Positions 26,412 to 35,846 of a DNA stretch of 64,000 bases are shown here, in pieces. Each line of letters starts with the position of its first letter. Positions within the stretch are counted from its first letter, which is position 1. The position numbers and the translations under genes are program-made. Under the pieces are notes generated by a model that was not told the origin of the DNA, ran no database searches, and saw only the letters and a list, made by a program, of their open reading frames with translations. The DNA is from an uncultured Bacteroidales bacterium (lineage in GTDB: Bacteria; Bacteroidota; Bacteroidia; Bacteroidales; Bacteroidaceae): positions 104,191 through 168,190 of the forward strand of contig CACZJU010000007.1 in the NCBI GenBank assembly GCA_902781515.1. Reading direction: 5' to 3'.

Positions 26412-27692
26412 TTAGTAGGCGAAGAGGGGGTAGGAGGCCATGGTGGCGTTGACCTCGGCGCGAACGGCTGCGATGTTGTCAGGGTTCTCTGGGTCGTTGA
26501 GCACGCGCTCGATGAGCTCGGCAATCTTCACCATAAGGTCTTCCTTGGCACCGCGTGTGGTGATGGCTGGTGTGCCCAAGCGGATACCAGAGGTTTGGAA
26601 GGCAGAGCGAGAGTCGTAGGGCACCATGTTCTTGTTGACGGTGATGTCGGCATCCACAAGTGCGCGCTCAGCAACCTTACCTGTCATTTCTGGATATTTC
26701 GTGCGCAGGTCAACGAGCATAGAGTGGTTGTCTGTGCCGCCGCTGACAATCTGGAAACCACGCTTGATGAGCTCGTCGGCAAGCACCTTGGCGTTCTTCT
26801 GCACCTGCTTTGCCCACTCCTTGAACTCGGGCTGCAGAGCCTCGCCGAAAGCCACTGCCTTGGCGGCTATGACATGTTCCAGAGGACCGCCCTGAATGCC
26901 AGGGAATACGGCGCTGTTCAGGAGGGCTGACATCATCTTCACCTCGCCCTTCGGAGTGGTCTTGCCCCAAGGGTTGGGGAAGTCCTTGCCCATGAGGATG
27001 ATACCGCCACGGGGACCGCGCAGGGTCTTGTGGGTTGTGGAGGTGACGATGTGGGCATATTTCAGGGGATTGTCGAGCAAGCCAGCAGCGATGAGGCCTG
27101 CAGGGTGAGCCATATCAATCATCAGCAGGGCACCAACCTTGTCGGCAATCTCACGCATGCGCTTGTAGTCCCACTCGCGGCTGTAGGCAGAACCGCCACC
27201 CACGATGAGCTTGGGCTTGTTCTCCAGAGCCAGACGTTCCATCTCGTCGTAATCCACACGACCTGTTTCCTTGTTCAGATTGTAACCCACGGGTTTGTAG
27301 AGGATGCCGCTGGTGTTGACGTGCGAACCATGTGACAGGTGACCTCCGTGTTCGAGGTTCAGTCCCATGAAAGTGTCGCCTGGGTTCAGTACTGCAAAGA
27401 ATACGGCAGCGTTGGCTTGTGCACCAGAGTGAGGCTGCACGTTGGCATACTCGGCACCGAAGAGCTGGCATACGCGGTCGATAGCCAGTTGCTCCACTTG
27501 GTCAACTACTTGACAACCACCATAGTAGCGCTTGCCGGGATAGCCCTCGGCATACTTGTTGGTGAGGATGGAGCCCATAGCTTCCATTACCTCGTTGCTG
27601 ACATAGTTTTCGGAGGCGATGAGTTCCATGCCACGTGACTGGCGCAGGCGCTCGGCCTCAATCAGTTCAAATACTTTTTCGTCTTTTTTCAT
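26412..27692 (-). CDS. glyA: Serine hydroxymethyltransferase
   Basis: PLP enzyme, 426 residues, that interconverts serine and glycine with tetrahydrofolate, the main source of one-carbon units. The PLP lysine is in [15 protein letters not shown] near residue 228; ASENYVS near residue 26 and SGSQAN-like HSGAQAN near 93 are the cofactor region. It links to the glycine-forming kbl/tdh pair elsewhere in the window. The upstream region holds a tandem 23-bp repeat instead of a visible riboswitch. Confidence 0.97.
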   Translation of the reverse strand: MKKDEKVFELIEAERLRQSRGMELIASENYVSNEVMEAMGSILTNKYAEGYPGKRYYGGCQVVDQVEQLAIDRVCQLFGAEYANVQPHSGAQANAAVFFAVLNPGDTFMGLNLEHGGHLSHGSHVNTSGILYKPVGYNLNKETGRVDYDEMERLALENKPKLIVGGGSAYSREWDYKRMREIADKVGALLMIDMAHPAGLIAAGLLDNPLKYAHIVTSTTHKTLRGPRGGIILMGKDFPNPWGKTTPKGEVKMMSALLNSAVFPGIQGGPLEHVIAAKAVAFGEALQPEFKEWAKQVQKNAKVLADELIKRGFQIVSGGTDNHSMLVDLRTKYPEMTGKVAERALVDADITVNKNMVPYDSRSAFQTSGIRLGTPAITTRGAKEDLMVKIAELIERVLNDPENPDNIAAVRAEVNATMASYPLFAY

Positions 27693-27709
27693 TTATTTTA
27701 TTTTAAGAA

Positions 27710-27783
27710 GTTATACTCGCTTTGCTCGTGGGAGTTATATTCGCTTCGCTCATGGAGTTATGCTCGTTTCACTCGCGGAGTTA
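27710..27783. repeat. Three-copy tandem repeat of 23-24 bp between glyA and pyrI
   Basis: Units begin GTTATACTCGCTTTGCTCG (27710), GTTATATTCGCTTCGCTC (27734) and GTTATGCTCGTTTCACTCG (27757), with a fourth GTTA at 27780. Divergence is mainly at scattered bases. Confidence 0.85.
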
Positions 27784-27826
27784 AAAGGACGATACATTTG
27801 TCCCTTCCATTCTTAATTCTTAACTC

Positions 27827-28291
27827 TTAATTCTTAATTTCGACTAGTTTAATCTTGTCGAGCTTGATGATGGTGTTGCAGTAGTGGCACTTGAGGGCGT
27901 TGCGGTCGTCGCCGTGAACGTGGAAGTGAGTCTTCATCGGTTCGTTGTTTGTGATGCACTTCGGATTGGTGCAATGCACGATACCGTGCAGCTCGTCGGG
28001 CAGGGTGACGGTTCGCTTCTCCACAACATCGTAGTCGCGAATGATGCACAGCGTCAGGTTCGGACAAACCACCGCCAACTGGTTCAGCTCCTCGTCGGTA
28101 AAGAACTTGTCGGCAATCTTTATAATACTCTTCCTTCCCAGTTCCTGACTCTCCAGATTGTAGCCGATGGTGACGGCTGAGGTCATGCGGTCGAGATGCA
28201 GCAGGTTGACTACGGCAAACAGCTTGTTGGATGGGATATGGTCTATTACGGTGCCGTCCTTGATGGCAGCCACCATGAGTTGCTTCTTCAT
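27827..28291 (-). CDS. pyrI: Aspartate carbamoyltransferase regulatory chain
   Basis: Regulatory subunit (154 residues) of the class B aspartate transcarbamoylase, binding CTP/ATP in the N-terminal allosteric domain and contacting PyrB through a C-terminal zinc domain. The four zinc cysteines are visible in CTNPKC and CHYC. Its ATG overlaps the end of pyrB by four bases, so both chains are made together. Confidence 0.95.
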   Translation of the reverse strand: MKKQLMVAAIKDGTVIDHIPSNKLFAVVNLLHLDRMTSAVTIGYNLESQELGRKSIIKIADKFFTDEELNQLAVVCPNLTLCIIRDYDVVEKRTVTLPDELHGIVHCTNPKCITNNEPMKTHFHVHGDDRNALKCHYCNTIIKLDKIKLVEIKN

Positions 28292-29235
28292 GATATGATG
28301 GTTTTGTCGTTACGAATCTCGTCGAGCGAAATACCCAGTGCATCGCAGAGCAGAGCCTGACGGGCATAGAGTCCGTTGCGAGCCTGCTCGAAATAGTATG
28401 CGTGTGGGTCGTCGTCGATGCTGTATTCTATCTCGTTGACGCGTGGCAGAGGATGCAGAATCTTCATGTTCGGACGAGCTTTTGAGAGCATATCCAGCTT
28501 AAGCAGATAGCGGTCCTTCACCCGTTCGTATTCCATCAGGTCGGTGAATCGCTCGCGCTGCACGCGTGTCATATAAAGAATGTCTGCTCCGCTGATGACG
28601 TCGGCGTTGAAGTCGGTGTGCTCAACGTAACGTATATTGTGGTCGCGGCAGAACTGCTTATATATCTCAGGCATAGCCAGTTCGTCGGGTGCAATGAAAT
28701 GGAACGTGGGGTTGAAATGATACATCGCATTCAGCATCGAGTGCACAGTTCGTCCGTATTTCAAGTCGCCTACGAGGAATATGTCCAGATTGTCGAGCCG
28801 GCCCTGTGTCTTGTAGATAGAGTAGAGGTCGAGCATCGTCTGCGAGGGATGCTGGTTGGCACCGTCGCCAGCATTCACTATGGGCACTGGAGCAATCTCC
28901 GAAGCATAGCGTGCAGCCCCTTCCAGATAGTGACGCATGACTATGATGTCGGCATAGTTCGATACCATCATTATGGTGTCCTTCAGCGTCTCTCCCTTCG
29001 TACCGCTCGTCACCTTTGGGTCGGCGAATCCGATGACGCGTGCCCCAAGACGGTTTGCTGCCGTCTCAAACGACAGACGCGTGCGTGTGCTGGGCTCGAA
29101 AAACAGGGTGGCTACTACTCGGCCTTCAAGAAGACGACGGTTGGGATGCCGCTCGAATTCCTCGGCCATTTGAATAAGATACTCAATTTTCTCACGACTG
29201 TGATCAGCAATCGTTACCAAACTGCGTTTTTCCAT
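28288..29235 (-). CDS. pyrB: Aspartate carbamoyltransferase catalytic chain
   Basis: Catalytic chain (315 residues) forming carbamoyl aspartate, the committed step of pyrimidine synthesis. The carbamoyl-phosphate motif [13 protein letters not shown] is at about 46-58 and HPLPRVNEI near 260. A minus-strand TAAATTTG at 29266-29273 is the likely promoter element. Confidence 0.96.
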   Translation of the reverse strand: MEKRSLVTIADHSREKIEYLIQMAEEFERHPNRRLLEGRVVATLFFEPSTRTRLSFETAANRLGARVIGFADPKVTSGTKGETLKDTIMMVSNYADIIVMRHYLEGAARYASEIAPVPIVNAGDGANQHPSQTMLDLYSIYKTQGRLDNLDIFLVGDLKYGRTVHSMLNAMYHFNPTFHFIAPDELAMPEIYKQFCRDHNIRYVEHTDFNADVISGADILYMTRVQRERFTDLMEYERVKDRYLLKLDMLSKARPNMKILHPLPRVNEIEYSIDDDPHAYYFEQARNGLYARQALLCDALGISLDEIRNDKTIIS

Positions 29236-29265
29236 ATTTTATATGGGCGTAATTAAATTGTGCGC

Positions 29266-29273
29266 CAAATTTA
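29266..29273 (-). promoter_or_regulatory. -7 promoter element of pyrBI
   Basis: TAAATTTG on the minus strand with a leader of about 26 nt. Confidence 0.5.
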
Positions 29274-29368
29274 CGTCTTTTTGCCAAGATAGACAATACA
29301 TAGGCACATATACTTTTAATAAAAGTAAAATTTTCAACTTCCTACTTCCTACTTTCAACTTTTCTTTG

Positions 29369-29376
29369 TAACTTTG
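29369..29376 (+). promoter_or_regulatory. -7 promoter element of the penicillin-binding protein gene
   Basis: TAACTTTG on the plus strand, leader of about 19 nt. Confidence 0.5.
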
Positions 29377-29399
29377 TACACTTCAAAGTCTTTGATGAA

Positions 29400-31787
29400 A
29401 TGCGTAAGAAATTAATGAGAACCCTATGGGTGCTGTTCTTCGGAATTGTTTTTTCCATTGCAGCCCTGTTTATACTCATAGAACGAGGTGTTATCGGCTA
29501 TATGCCCGACCTTCAGGAACTTGAGAATCCCGTTGACAAATATGCCAGCCAGGTCTTTTCCGACGACGGTGTACTACTGGGAACATGGAGCTACAGTCGT
29601 GCCAACCGTATCTTCGTCAGTTACGACGAGCTTTCGCCGTACCTCGTGCAAGCACTTGTGTCAACCGAGGACGAGCGTTTCTACGAGCATAGTGGTATAG
29701 ACTTCCGAGCCGTACTGCGTGCTGTTGTGAAGCGCGTAGTAATGCGCCAGAAGCAAGCCGGTGGCGGTAGCACCATCACACAGCAGTTGGCAAAGCAACT
29801 CTACAGTGCCAAAGCAGGCAACATCTGGGAGCGTGCCATGCAGAAACCCATCGAGTGGGTGATTGCTGTGAAGCTGGAGCGATACTACACGAAGGCGGAA
29901 ATCATCACCATGTACCTCAACTACTTCGACTTCCTCCACAATGCCGTGGGCATCAAGACCGCTGCCAAGACCTATTTTAGCAAAGACCCCAAGGACCTCA
30001 GTGTGACGGAATGTGCCACCCTGATAGGTATGTGCAAGAACCCCTCACTCTTCAATCCTGTGCGCCGTCCCGAACAAGCCAAAGGACGTCGTGATGTTGT
30101 CCTCGACCAGATGACGAAGGCTGGATGGCTGACAAAGGAGGAGGCTACGAAATACAAGGGTGAGCCCCTGGAACTCAACTTCCATCGTCAGGACCACAAG
30201 GACGGACATGCAACCTATCTTCGCGAATACCTGCGCACCATGCTTACTGCCAAGAAACCCAAGCGTGACAACTACGCATCGTGGCAGGACCAAAAGTTCT
30301 ATGAGGACTCTCTGGCTTGGGAAAACGACCCCCTCTATGGCTGGTGTACAAAGAACATCAATAAGAAGACCGGACAACCCTACGACCTCTATCAAGACGG
30401 ACTGAAAGTATATACAGCTATCGACAGCCGTATGCAGATGTATGCCGAGGATGCTATGAAGCAGCACGTTATCGGTACCCTGCAACCTGCCTTTGACAAG
30501 GAACGCAAGGGCTCGAAGAAGGCTCCATATGGTGCCAGCGTGTCGGAAAGCGACGTTGAGCGTCTGCTTCTTCGTGCCAAGCACCAGAGCGGACGATACA
30601 TTCAGATGAAAGCCAACGGTGCCAGCGATGCCGAAATAGACAAAGCATTCTCCACACCTGTGGAAATGACAGTCTATACCCCAAAGGGCGATGTAGATAC
30701 CCTGATGACACCTATGGACTCCATTAAGTACTACAAGGGCTTCCTTCGTTCCGGTTTTTTGTGCATCGACAACAATCGCGGATATGTGAAGGCATATGTC
30801 GGAGGTCTCGACTATGCCCACTTCCAGTACGATATGGTCAGCATGGGACGACGTCAGGTGGGTTCTACCATCAAACCCTATCTCTATGCTATGGCAATGG
30901 AGAACGGATGGACACCTTGCGATGTTGCTCCCAACGAACAGCGCACCTATGGCAACTGGACTCCGCGTAACGGCAGTCGTGCCAGATATGGTGAGATGGT
31001 GACCCTGAAGTGGGGCTTGGCACAGTCTAATAACTGGATTTCGGCCTACCTGCTGAACTCCATGAGTCCCGTCCTTTTCGTGAAATATCTGCATAAGTTT
31101 GGCATCAAGAACCGCAACATACAGCCCTCACTGGCACTCTCACTCGGTCCGTGCGAGGTTAGTGTTCTTGAGATGGTAACTGCCTACACTACATTCCCAA
31201 GAGGAGGTACCCGTGTGCAACCTGTCTTTGTGACCAAGATTACGGACGCCGACGGTAATGTTCTGGCAGAACTGAGCTCGTTGCAGGTGCGCAAGAACGA
31301 ACGCGACGAGAACGATACCCGTGAGGTACTGAGCGAGGATGCTGCCTACAAGATGGTGGACCTGATGCAGGGCGTTATAAACGGCGGTACGGGTAGTCGT
31401 ATGCGCAACCGTTATAACATCCGTGCCCAGATGGGAGGTAAGACGGGAACCACCAACGACAACTCCGACGGTTGGTTCATGGGCTACACGCCATCGCTGA
31501 CATTCGGCGCTTGGGTGGGTGGCGAAGAGCGCGACATACACTTCAACAGTATGGCGTACGGACAAGGTGCTGCTGCATCACTGCCCATCTGCGCTCTCTT
31601 CCTCCAGAAAGTATTTGCCGATGAAAATCTGCCGTATAATGAGAACGAGAAATTCGTGTTCCCCATTGGCTTCAATCTCTGCAGCAGCGGATTCGATGAC
31701 GACGGAGGCGACGGCGAAGAGATAATAGAAATGGTGGGTGCCGAGTACGGAACTCCACCTGCCCTTAACGATATGATGAACTATTGA
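29400..31787 (+). CDS. Class A penicillin-binding protein (PBP1A-like)
   Basis: Bifunctional peptidoglycan glycosyltransferase/transpeptidase, 795 residues, anchored by one N-terminal helix (residues 9-27). The GT51 domain shows catalytic Glu90 in STEDERFYEHSGID and GGSTITQQLAKQL; the transpeptidase domain has active Ser near 488 in GSTIKPYLY, an SNN motif, and KTGTT near 680. The acidic C-terminal tail (DDDGGDGEE) is unusual but short. It is the first gene of a plus-strand run; kdsB follows one base after its stop. Confidence 0.95.
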   Translation: MRKKLMRTLWVLFFGIVFSIAALFILIERGVIGYMPDLQELENPVDKYASQVFSDDGVLLGTWSYSRANRIFVSYDELSPYLVQALVSTEDERFYEHSGIDFRAVLRAVVKRVVMRQKQAGGGSTITQQLAKQLYSAKAGNIWERAMQKPIEWVIAVKLERYYTKAEIITMYLNYFDFLHNAVGIKTAAKTYFSKDPKDLSVTECATLIGMCKNPSLFNPVRRPEQAKGRRDVVLDQMTKAGWLTKEEATKYKGEPLELNFHRQDHKDGHATYLREYLRTMLTAKKPKRDNYASWQDQKFYEDSLAWENDPLYGWCTKNINKKTGQPYDLYQDGLKVYTAIDSRMQMYAEDAMKQHVIGTLQPAFDKERKGSKKAPYGASVSESDVERLLLRAKHQSGRYIQMKANGASDAEIDKAFSTPVEMTVYTPKGDVDTLMTPMDSIKYYKGFLRSGFLCIDNNRGYVKAYVGGLDYAHFQYDMVSMGRRQVGSTIKPYLYAMAMENGWTPCDVAPNEQRTYGNWTPRNGSRARYGEMVTLKWGLAQSNNWISAYLLNSMSPVLFVKYLHKFGIKNRNIQPSLALSLGPCEVSVLEMVTAYTTFPRGGTRVQPVFVTKITDADGNVLAELSSLQVRKNERDENDTREVLSEDAAYKMVDLMQGVINGGTGSRMRNRYNIRAQMGGKTGTTNDNSDGWFMGYTPSLTFGAWVGGEERDIHFNSMAYGQGAAASLPICALFLQKVFADENLPYNENEKFVFPIGFNLCSSGFDDDGGDGEEIIEMVGAEYGTPPALNDMMNY

Positions 31788-31788
31788 T

Positions 31789-32541
31789 ATGAAATTCATA
31801 GGTATAATTCCTGCACGATATGCTTCCACACGCTTCCCGGCAAAGCCTTTGGCGATGTTGGGAGGCAAGCCTGTTATACAAAGAGTATATGAACAGGTGA
31901 AGAGCGTGATGGACGATGTGTTTGTGGCTACCGACGACGAGCGCATACTGTCTGTCGTAGAGTCCTTCGGTGGTAAGGCTATAATGACACGTGAGGACCA
32001 CAAAAGCGGTACCGACCGTTGCTTTGAGGCTTATCAGAAATGTGGCATAGAGGCTGACGTGGTTATAAACATACAAGGTGACGAACCCTTCATTCAGCCC
32101 AGTCAGATACAGACCTTACAACGTTGTTTCGACGAAGTGTCAACACAAATTGCCACTCTTGTGAAACCCTTCACTCCTGCCGACGGACTTGAGACCTTGC
32201 AGAATCCCAATTCTCCGAAGGTGGTTGTTAGCGACGACTGGCGTGCTCTCTATTTCAGTCGTAGCGTGATACCATATCTTAGAGGTATTGACCAGAAGGA
32301 ATGGCTTTTACGCCACACCTTCTACAAGCATATCGGACTCTATGCCTATCGCACTGACACTCTCGGCGAGATTACACGCTTGCCGCAGAGCACATTGGAG
32401 AAGGCAGAAAGTCTGGAACAGTTGCGTTGGTTGGACAATGGCTACATTATTCGTGTGGGCACAACCGATGTCGAGACAATAGGTATTGATACTCCCGATG
32501 ACCTGAAGAAGGCTGAGGAGTTCTTGAAAATGAAAGATTGA
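31789..32541 (+). CDS. kdsB: 3-deoxy-manno-octulosonate cytidylyltransferase
   Basis: Activates KDO to CMP-KDO for lipid A-core assembly. The 250-residue protein starts MKFIGIIPARYASTRFPAKPL (the nucleotide-binding RxSxRxPxKPL signature, split here for length) and contains TREDHKSGTDRC and NIQGDEPFI, all diagnostic for KdsB. The sequence implies a KDO-containing lipopolysaccharide. Confidence 0.96.
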   Translation: MKFIGIIPARYASTRFPAKPLAMLGGKPVIQRVYEQVKSVMDDVFVATDDERILSVVESFGGKAIMTREDHKSGTDRCFEAYQKCGIEADVVINIQGDEPFIQPSQIQTLQRCFDEVSTQIATLVKPFTPADGLETLQNPNSPKVVVSDDWRALYFSRSVIPYLRGIDQKEWLLRHTFYKHIGLYAYRTDTLGEITRLPQSTLEKAESLEQLRWLDNGYIIRVGTTDVETIGIDTPDDLKKAEEFLKMKD

Positions 32542-32545
32542 GGTA

Positions 32546-33661
32546 ATGAGAAAAATTGTTTTCATATTAAGTATATTCGTTAGTTGTCAACTGCTGATTG
32601 TCAACTCTACACAGGCGCAGTCTATAACGGTTGGAACATACACCTTTCCAGACGGGGCTGTCTATCAGGGTGAGCTGTTTCATGGCAAGCCTTATGGTAC
32701 TGGAACAACTACGTTCCGCAATGGTGACGTACATCAGGGAAAGTATGTTAAAGGCAAGCGCGAGGGATATGGTGTATATCAGTTCTCCGATGGAGAGAAA
32801 TACGAGGGAGACTGGTTGCAGGACCATCAGCACGGCAACGGCACATACTACTTCAAGAATAATAATAAGTATGTAGGCCTATGGTATCGCGACTATCAGC
32901 AAGGTCATGGCACCATGATATACTATAACGGCGATGTTTATAAAGGCGGTTGGAAGGAAGACAAACGCGAGGGAATGGGCACGTACACCTATGCCAGCGG
33001 TGCCTACTATCACGGTACTTGGGTTGGCGATGTCAAGCAGGGACGTGGTAAGTTCGACTGGAACGACGGCAACGTCTATGAGGGTGACTGGCGCAACAAC
33101 CAGATGCACGGACAAGGGACATACACCTATGCTTCGGGTGATGTGTATGTAGGTCAGTGGGAAGACAATGTGCCACACGGACGTGGTATATATACATATA
33201 AGAATGGCGACCGCTACGAAGGTGTCTATGTACATGGCGAGCGAACCGGTGATGGTATTTCTACATTTGCCAATGGCGATAAGTACAACGGTCATTTCAA
33301 GAATGGCGAACAGGACGGCATGGGCACTTTCATCTGGAAGAGCGGTGCTACATACTTTGGACAGTGGAAAGCCAACAAACAGGAAGGACGAGGAAAATAC
33401 ACATGGAGCAACGGTAATATCTACGAAGGACAGTGGAAGAACGGTCTGATGGATGGTGAAGGAGTGCTCCGTGAGTTCGAGGGCGATAAGTTCAAAGGTA
33501 TTTTCAAGGAAGGAATGAAAGAGGGTCATGGAATCCTCGAAGATAAGAACGGAGTGCGATACGAAGGTGAGTTTCACAGAGACATGAAGGACGGAAACTT
33601 CGTCATTCGTGAGAACAACCAAACACGCAAGGCAACGTTCGTTCACGATGTAGAGCAATAA
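32546..33661 (+). CDS. Exported MORN-repeat protein
   Basis: A 371-residue exported protein built of about 14 MORN repeats (Y-x-G-x-W/F ... G-x-G pattern; units begin YEG, YVG, YKG, YHG and so on at about 23-residue intervals) from residue 38 to 355. The signal peptide (1-25, ending TQAQS) is encoded partly by a TTGTCAACT-type repeat. MORN arrays form elongated beta-meanders that bind proteins or lipids. It follows kdsB by four bases, so an envelope role is plausible; the function is unknown. Confidence 0.85.
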   Translation: MRKIVFILSIFVSCQLLIVNSTQAQSITVGTYTFPDGAVYQGELFHGKPYGTGTTTFRNGDVHQGKYVKGKREGYGVYQFSDGEKYEGDWLQDHQHGNGTYYFKNNNKYVGLWYRDYQQGHGTMIYYNGDVYKGGWKEDKREGMGTYTYASGAYYHGTWVGDVKQGRGKFDWNDGNVYEGDWRNNQMHGQGTYTYASGDVYVGQWEDNVPHGRGIYTYKNGDRYEGVYVHGERTGDGISTFANGDKYNGHFKNGEQDGMGTFIWKSGATYFGQWKANKQEGRGKYTWSNGNIYEGQWKNGLMDGEGVLREFEGDKFKGIFKEGMKEGHGILEDKNGVRYEGEFHRDMKDGNFVIRENNQTRKATFVHDVEQ

Positions 33662-33692
33662 TATTATAAACTAACAAATATAACAAGCGATT

Positions 33693-35846
33693 ATGGCAAC
33701 AACTAAGAAGGCTGCCACAGCCAAGAAGGCAACTTCTACAAAGAAGGCCGCTTCAACGAAGAAGACAACGTCGAAGGCTAAAACTTCAAGTAAGTCTAAA
33801 GCAAAGGCAAAAAATGAGGTGGCACCGGAACCTCAGCAACTGAAACTCCTTCGTAACGATAAATATCTGGCAGAATATGCCGGAGCCATAGAGGGACGTC
33901 ATCAGCATGCCGTTAACAAGATTAATGAGCTTACCAACAATGGTGCGAAAAATCTGAGCGACTTTGCCGATGGACATTTGTATTTTGGTCTGCATCAAAC
34001 AGAGAACGGCGAATGGGTTCTTCGCGAATGGGCTCCGAATGCTACAGCAATATATGTTATTGGCGACTTCAACAAGTGGGAAGAGAAGAAGAAGTATGCA
34101 ATGAAGCGTCTGAAGAATTCAGGCAACTGGGAAATTGTTCTTCCACAGGATGCTCTCAAGCATGGCGACCTTTATAAACTCAGCGTACATTGGGACGGTG
34201 GTCAGGGAGAACGCATTCCCGCTTGGGCAAAGCGCGTCGTTCAGGACGATGCCACGAAGATTTTCAGCGCACAGGTGTGGGCTCCGGAACCTTACAAGTG
34301 GAAAGTAAATAAGTTCAAGGCCGACACAAATCCTCTGTTCATCTACGAGTGCCATATCGGTATGGCACAGGATGCTGAGAAGGTGGGTACATATCGCGAA
34401 TTCAAGGATAATGTATTGCCTCGTGTCGTTAAGGACGGTTACAACTGCATACAGATTATGGCTATTCAGGAACACCCATACTATGGTTCCTTTGGCTATC
34501 ATGTCAGCAGTTTCTTTGCCGCTTCTTCACGCTTCGGTACTCCCGAGGAACTGAAGGAACTCATCGATGCTGCCCACGAAGCAGGTATTGCCGTTATCAT
34601 GGATATCGTGCACAGTCATGCTGTGAAGAACGAGATGGAAGGTCTTGGTAACTTTGCTGGTGACCCATGCCAGTATTTCTATCAGGGCGACCGTCGTGAG
34701 CATCCGGCTTGGGACAGCCTGTGCTTCGACTACGGAAAGAACGAGGTGCTGCACTTCCTTCTCTCCAACTGTAAGTTCTGGCTCGAGGAGTATCACTTCG
34801 ATGGTTTCCGTTTCGATGGTGTCACCTCTATGCTTTACTATAGTCACGGTCTTGGCGAGGCATTCATGAGCTATGGCGATTACTATAATGGTCATCAGGA
34901 CGACAATGCCATTTGCTACCTAACACTTGCCAACGAGGTAATACATCAGGTCAATCACAATGCCATCACCATTGCCGAGGAGGTTAGTGGTATGCCCGGT
35001 CTTGCTGCTCCCTTCAAGGATGGTGGCTATGGTTTCGACTATCGTATGGCAATGAATATTCCCGACTATTGGATTAAGACCATCAAGGAACTGCGCGACG
35101 AGGATTGGAAACCTTCGAGCATGTTCTGGGAGGTTAAGAACCGTCGTGCCGATGAAAAGACTATCTCATACTGCGAGAGTCACGACCAGGCACTTGTGGG
35201 TGACAAGACCATCATCTTCCGTCTCGTAGATGCCGATATGTATTGGCACTTCAAGATTGGTGACCAGAACTATACTGCCGACCGTGGTATTGCCCTGCAC
35301 AAGATGATTCGTCTGCTCACATCTTCAACCATCAACGGTGGTTATCTGAATTTCATGGGTAACGAGTTCGGTCATCCCGAGTGGATTGACTTCCCACGCG
35401 AAGGAAACGGATGGAGTCATAAGTATGCACGTCGTCAGTGGAACCTCGTAGATAATCCAGAGCTCTGCTTCCACTATCTTGGTGACTTCGACCGTGCTAT
35501 GCTGAAGACATTGAAGAAGGAAAAGAACATCCAGAAGACTCCTGTAGTAGAGATTTGGCACAACGATGGCGACCAGATTCTGGCTTATCAGCGTGGTGAC
35601 CTTCTGTTCTTCTTCAACTTCAGTCCCAACCGCAGTTACGATGGTTATGGCTTCATGGTGAAGGAGGGTTCTTATGACTATGTCCTGAATACCGACGACC
35701 CGAAGTTTGGCGGTAACGGATTGAACGACGACCGTGTTCGTCATCTCACAAACTACGATGCAGACCTCGCACGTGACGGTAAGGGCTGGTTGCAGCTCTA
35801 TCTGCCTGCTCGCTCGGCTTGCGTGCTTCGTCGTAACAAGGATTAA
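33693..35846 (+). CDS. glgB: 1,4-alpha-glucan branching enzyme with Lys/Ala/Thr-rich N-terminal tail
   Basis: GH13 glycogen branching enzyme, 717 residues. A CBM48-like domain (about 105-200; LREWAPNATAIYVIGDFNKW) precedes the catalytic barrel, with nucleophile Asp in DGFRFDGVTSM, acid Glu in TIAEEVSGM and Asp in YCESHDQAL. Residues 1-45 are an extra tail of TKKA/AKKA-like repeats resembling eukaryotic histone H1 and bacterial Hc1-type proteins; branching enzymes do not normally have one. The DUF6057 gene start overlaps the stop by one base. The only other glycogen-related gene here is the GT5-domain protein at 55697. Confidence 0.93.
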   Translation: MATTKKAATAKKATSTKKAASTKKTTSKAKTSSKSKAKAKNEVAPEPQQLKLLRNDKYLAEYAGAIEGRHQHAVNKINELTNNGAKNLSDFADGHLYFGLHQTENGEWVLREWAPNATAIYVIGDFNKWEEKKKYAMKRLKNSGNWEIVLPQDALKHGDLYKLSVHWDGGQGERIPAWAKRVVQDDATKIFSAQVWAPEPYKWKVNKFKADTNPLFIYECHIGMAQDAEKVGTYREFKDNVLPRVVKDGYNCIQIMAIQEHPYYGSFGYHVSSFFAASSRFGTPEELKELIDAAHEAGIAVIMDIVHSHAVKNEMEGLGNFAGDPCQYFYQGDRREHPAWDSLCFDYGKNEVLHFLLSNCKFWLEEYHFDGFRFDGVTSMLYYSHGLGEAFMSYGDYYNGHQDDNAICYLTLANEVIHQVNHNAITIAEEVSGMPGLAAPFKDGGYGFDYRMAMNIPDYWIKTIKELRDEDWKPSSMFWEVKNRRADEKTISYCESHDQALVGDKTIIFRLVDADMYWHFKIGDQNYTADRGIALHKMIRLLTSSTINGGYLNFMGNEFGHPEWIDFPREGNGWSHKYARRQWNLVDNPELCFHYLGDFDRAMLKTLKKEKNIQKTPVVEIWHNDGDQILAYQRGDLLFFFNFSPNRSYDGYGFMVKEGSYDYVLNTDDPKFGGNGLNDDRVRHLTNYDADLARDGKGWLQLYLPARSACVLRRNKD

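Noticed and set aside
30045-31094. 349-codon open frame antisense to the penicillin-binding protein gene
   Set aside because: The plus frame has all PBP motifs; the antisense protein has no recognisable domain or promoter.
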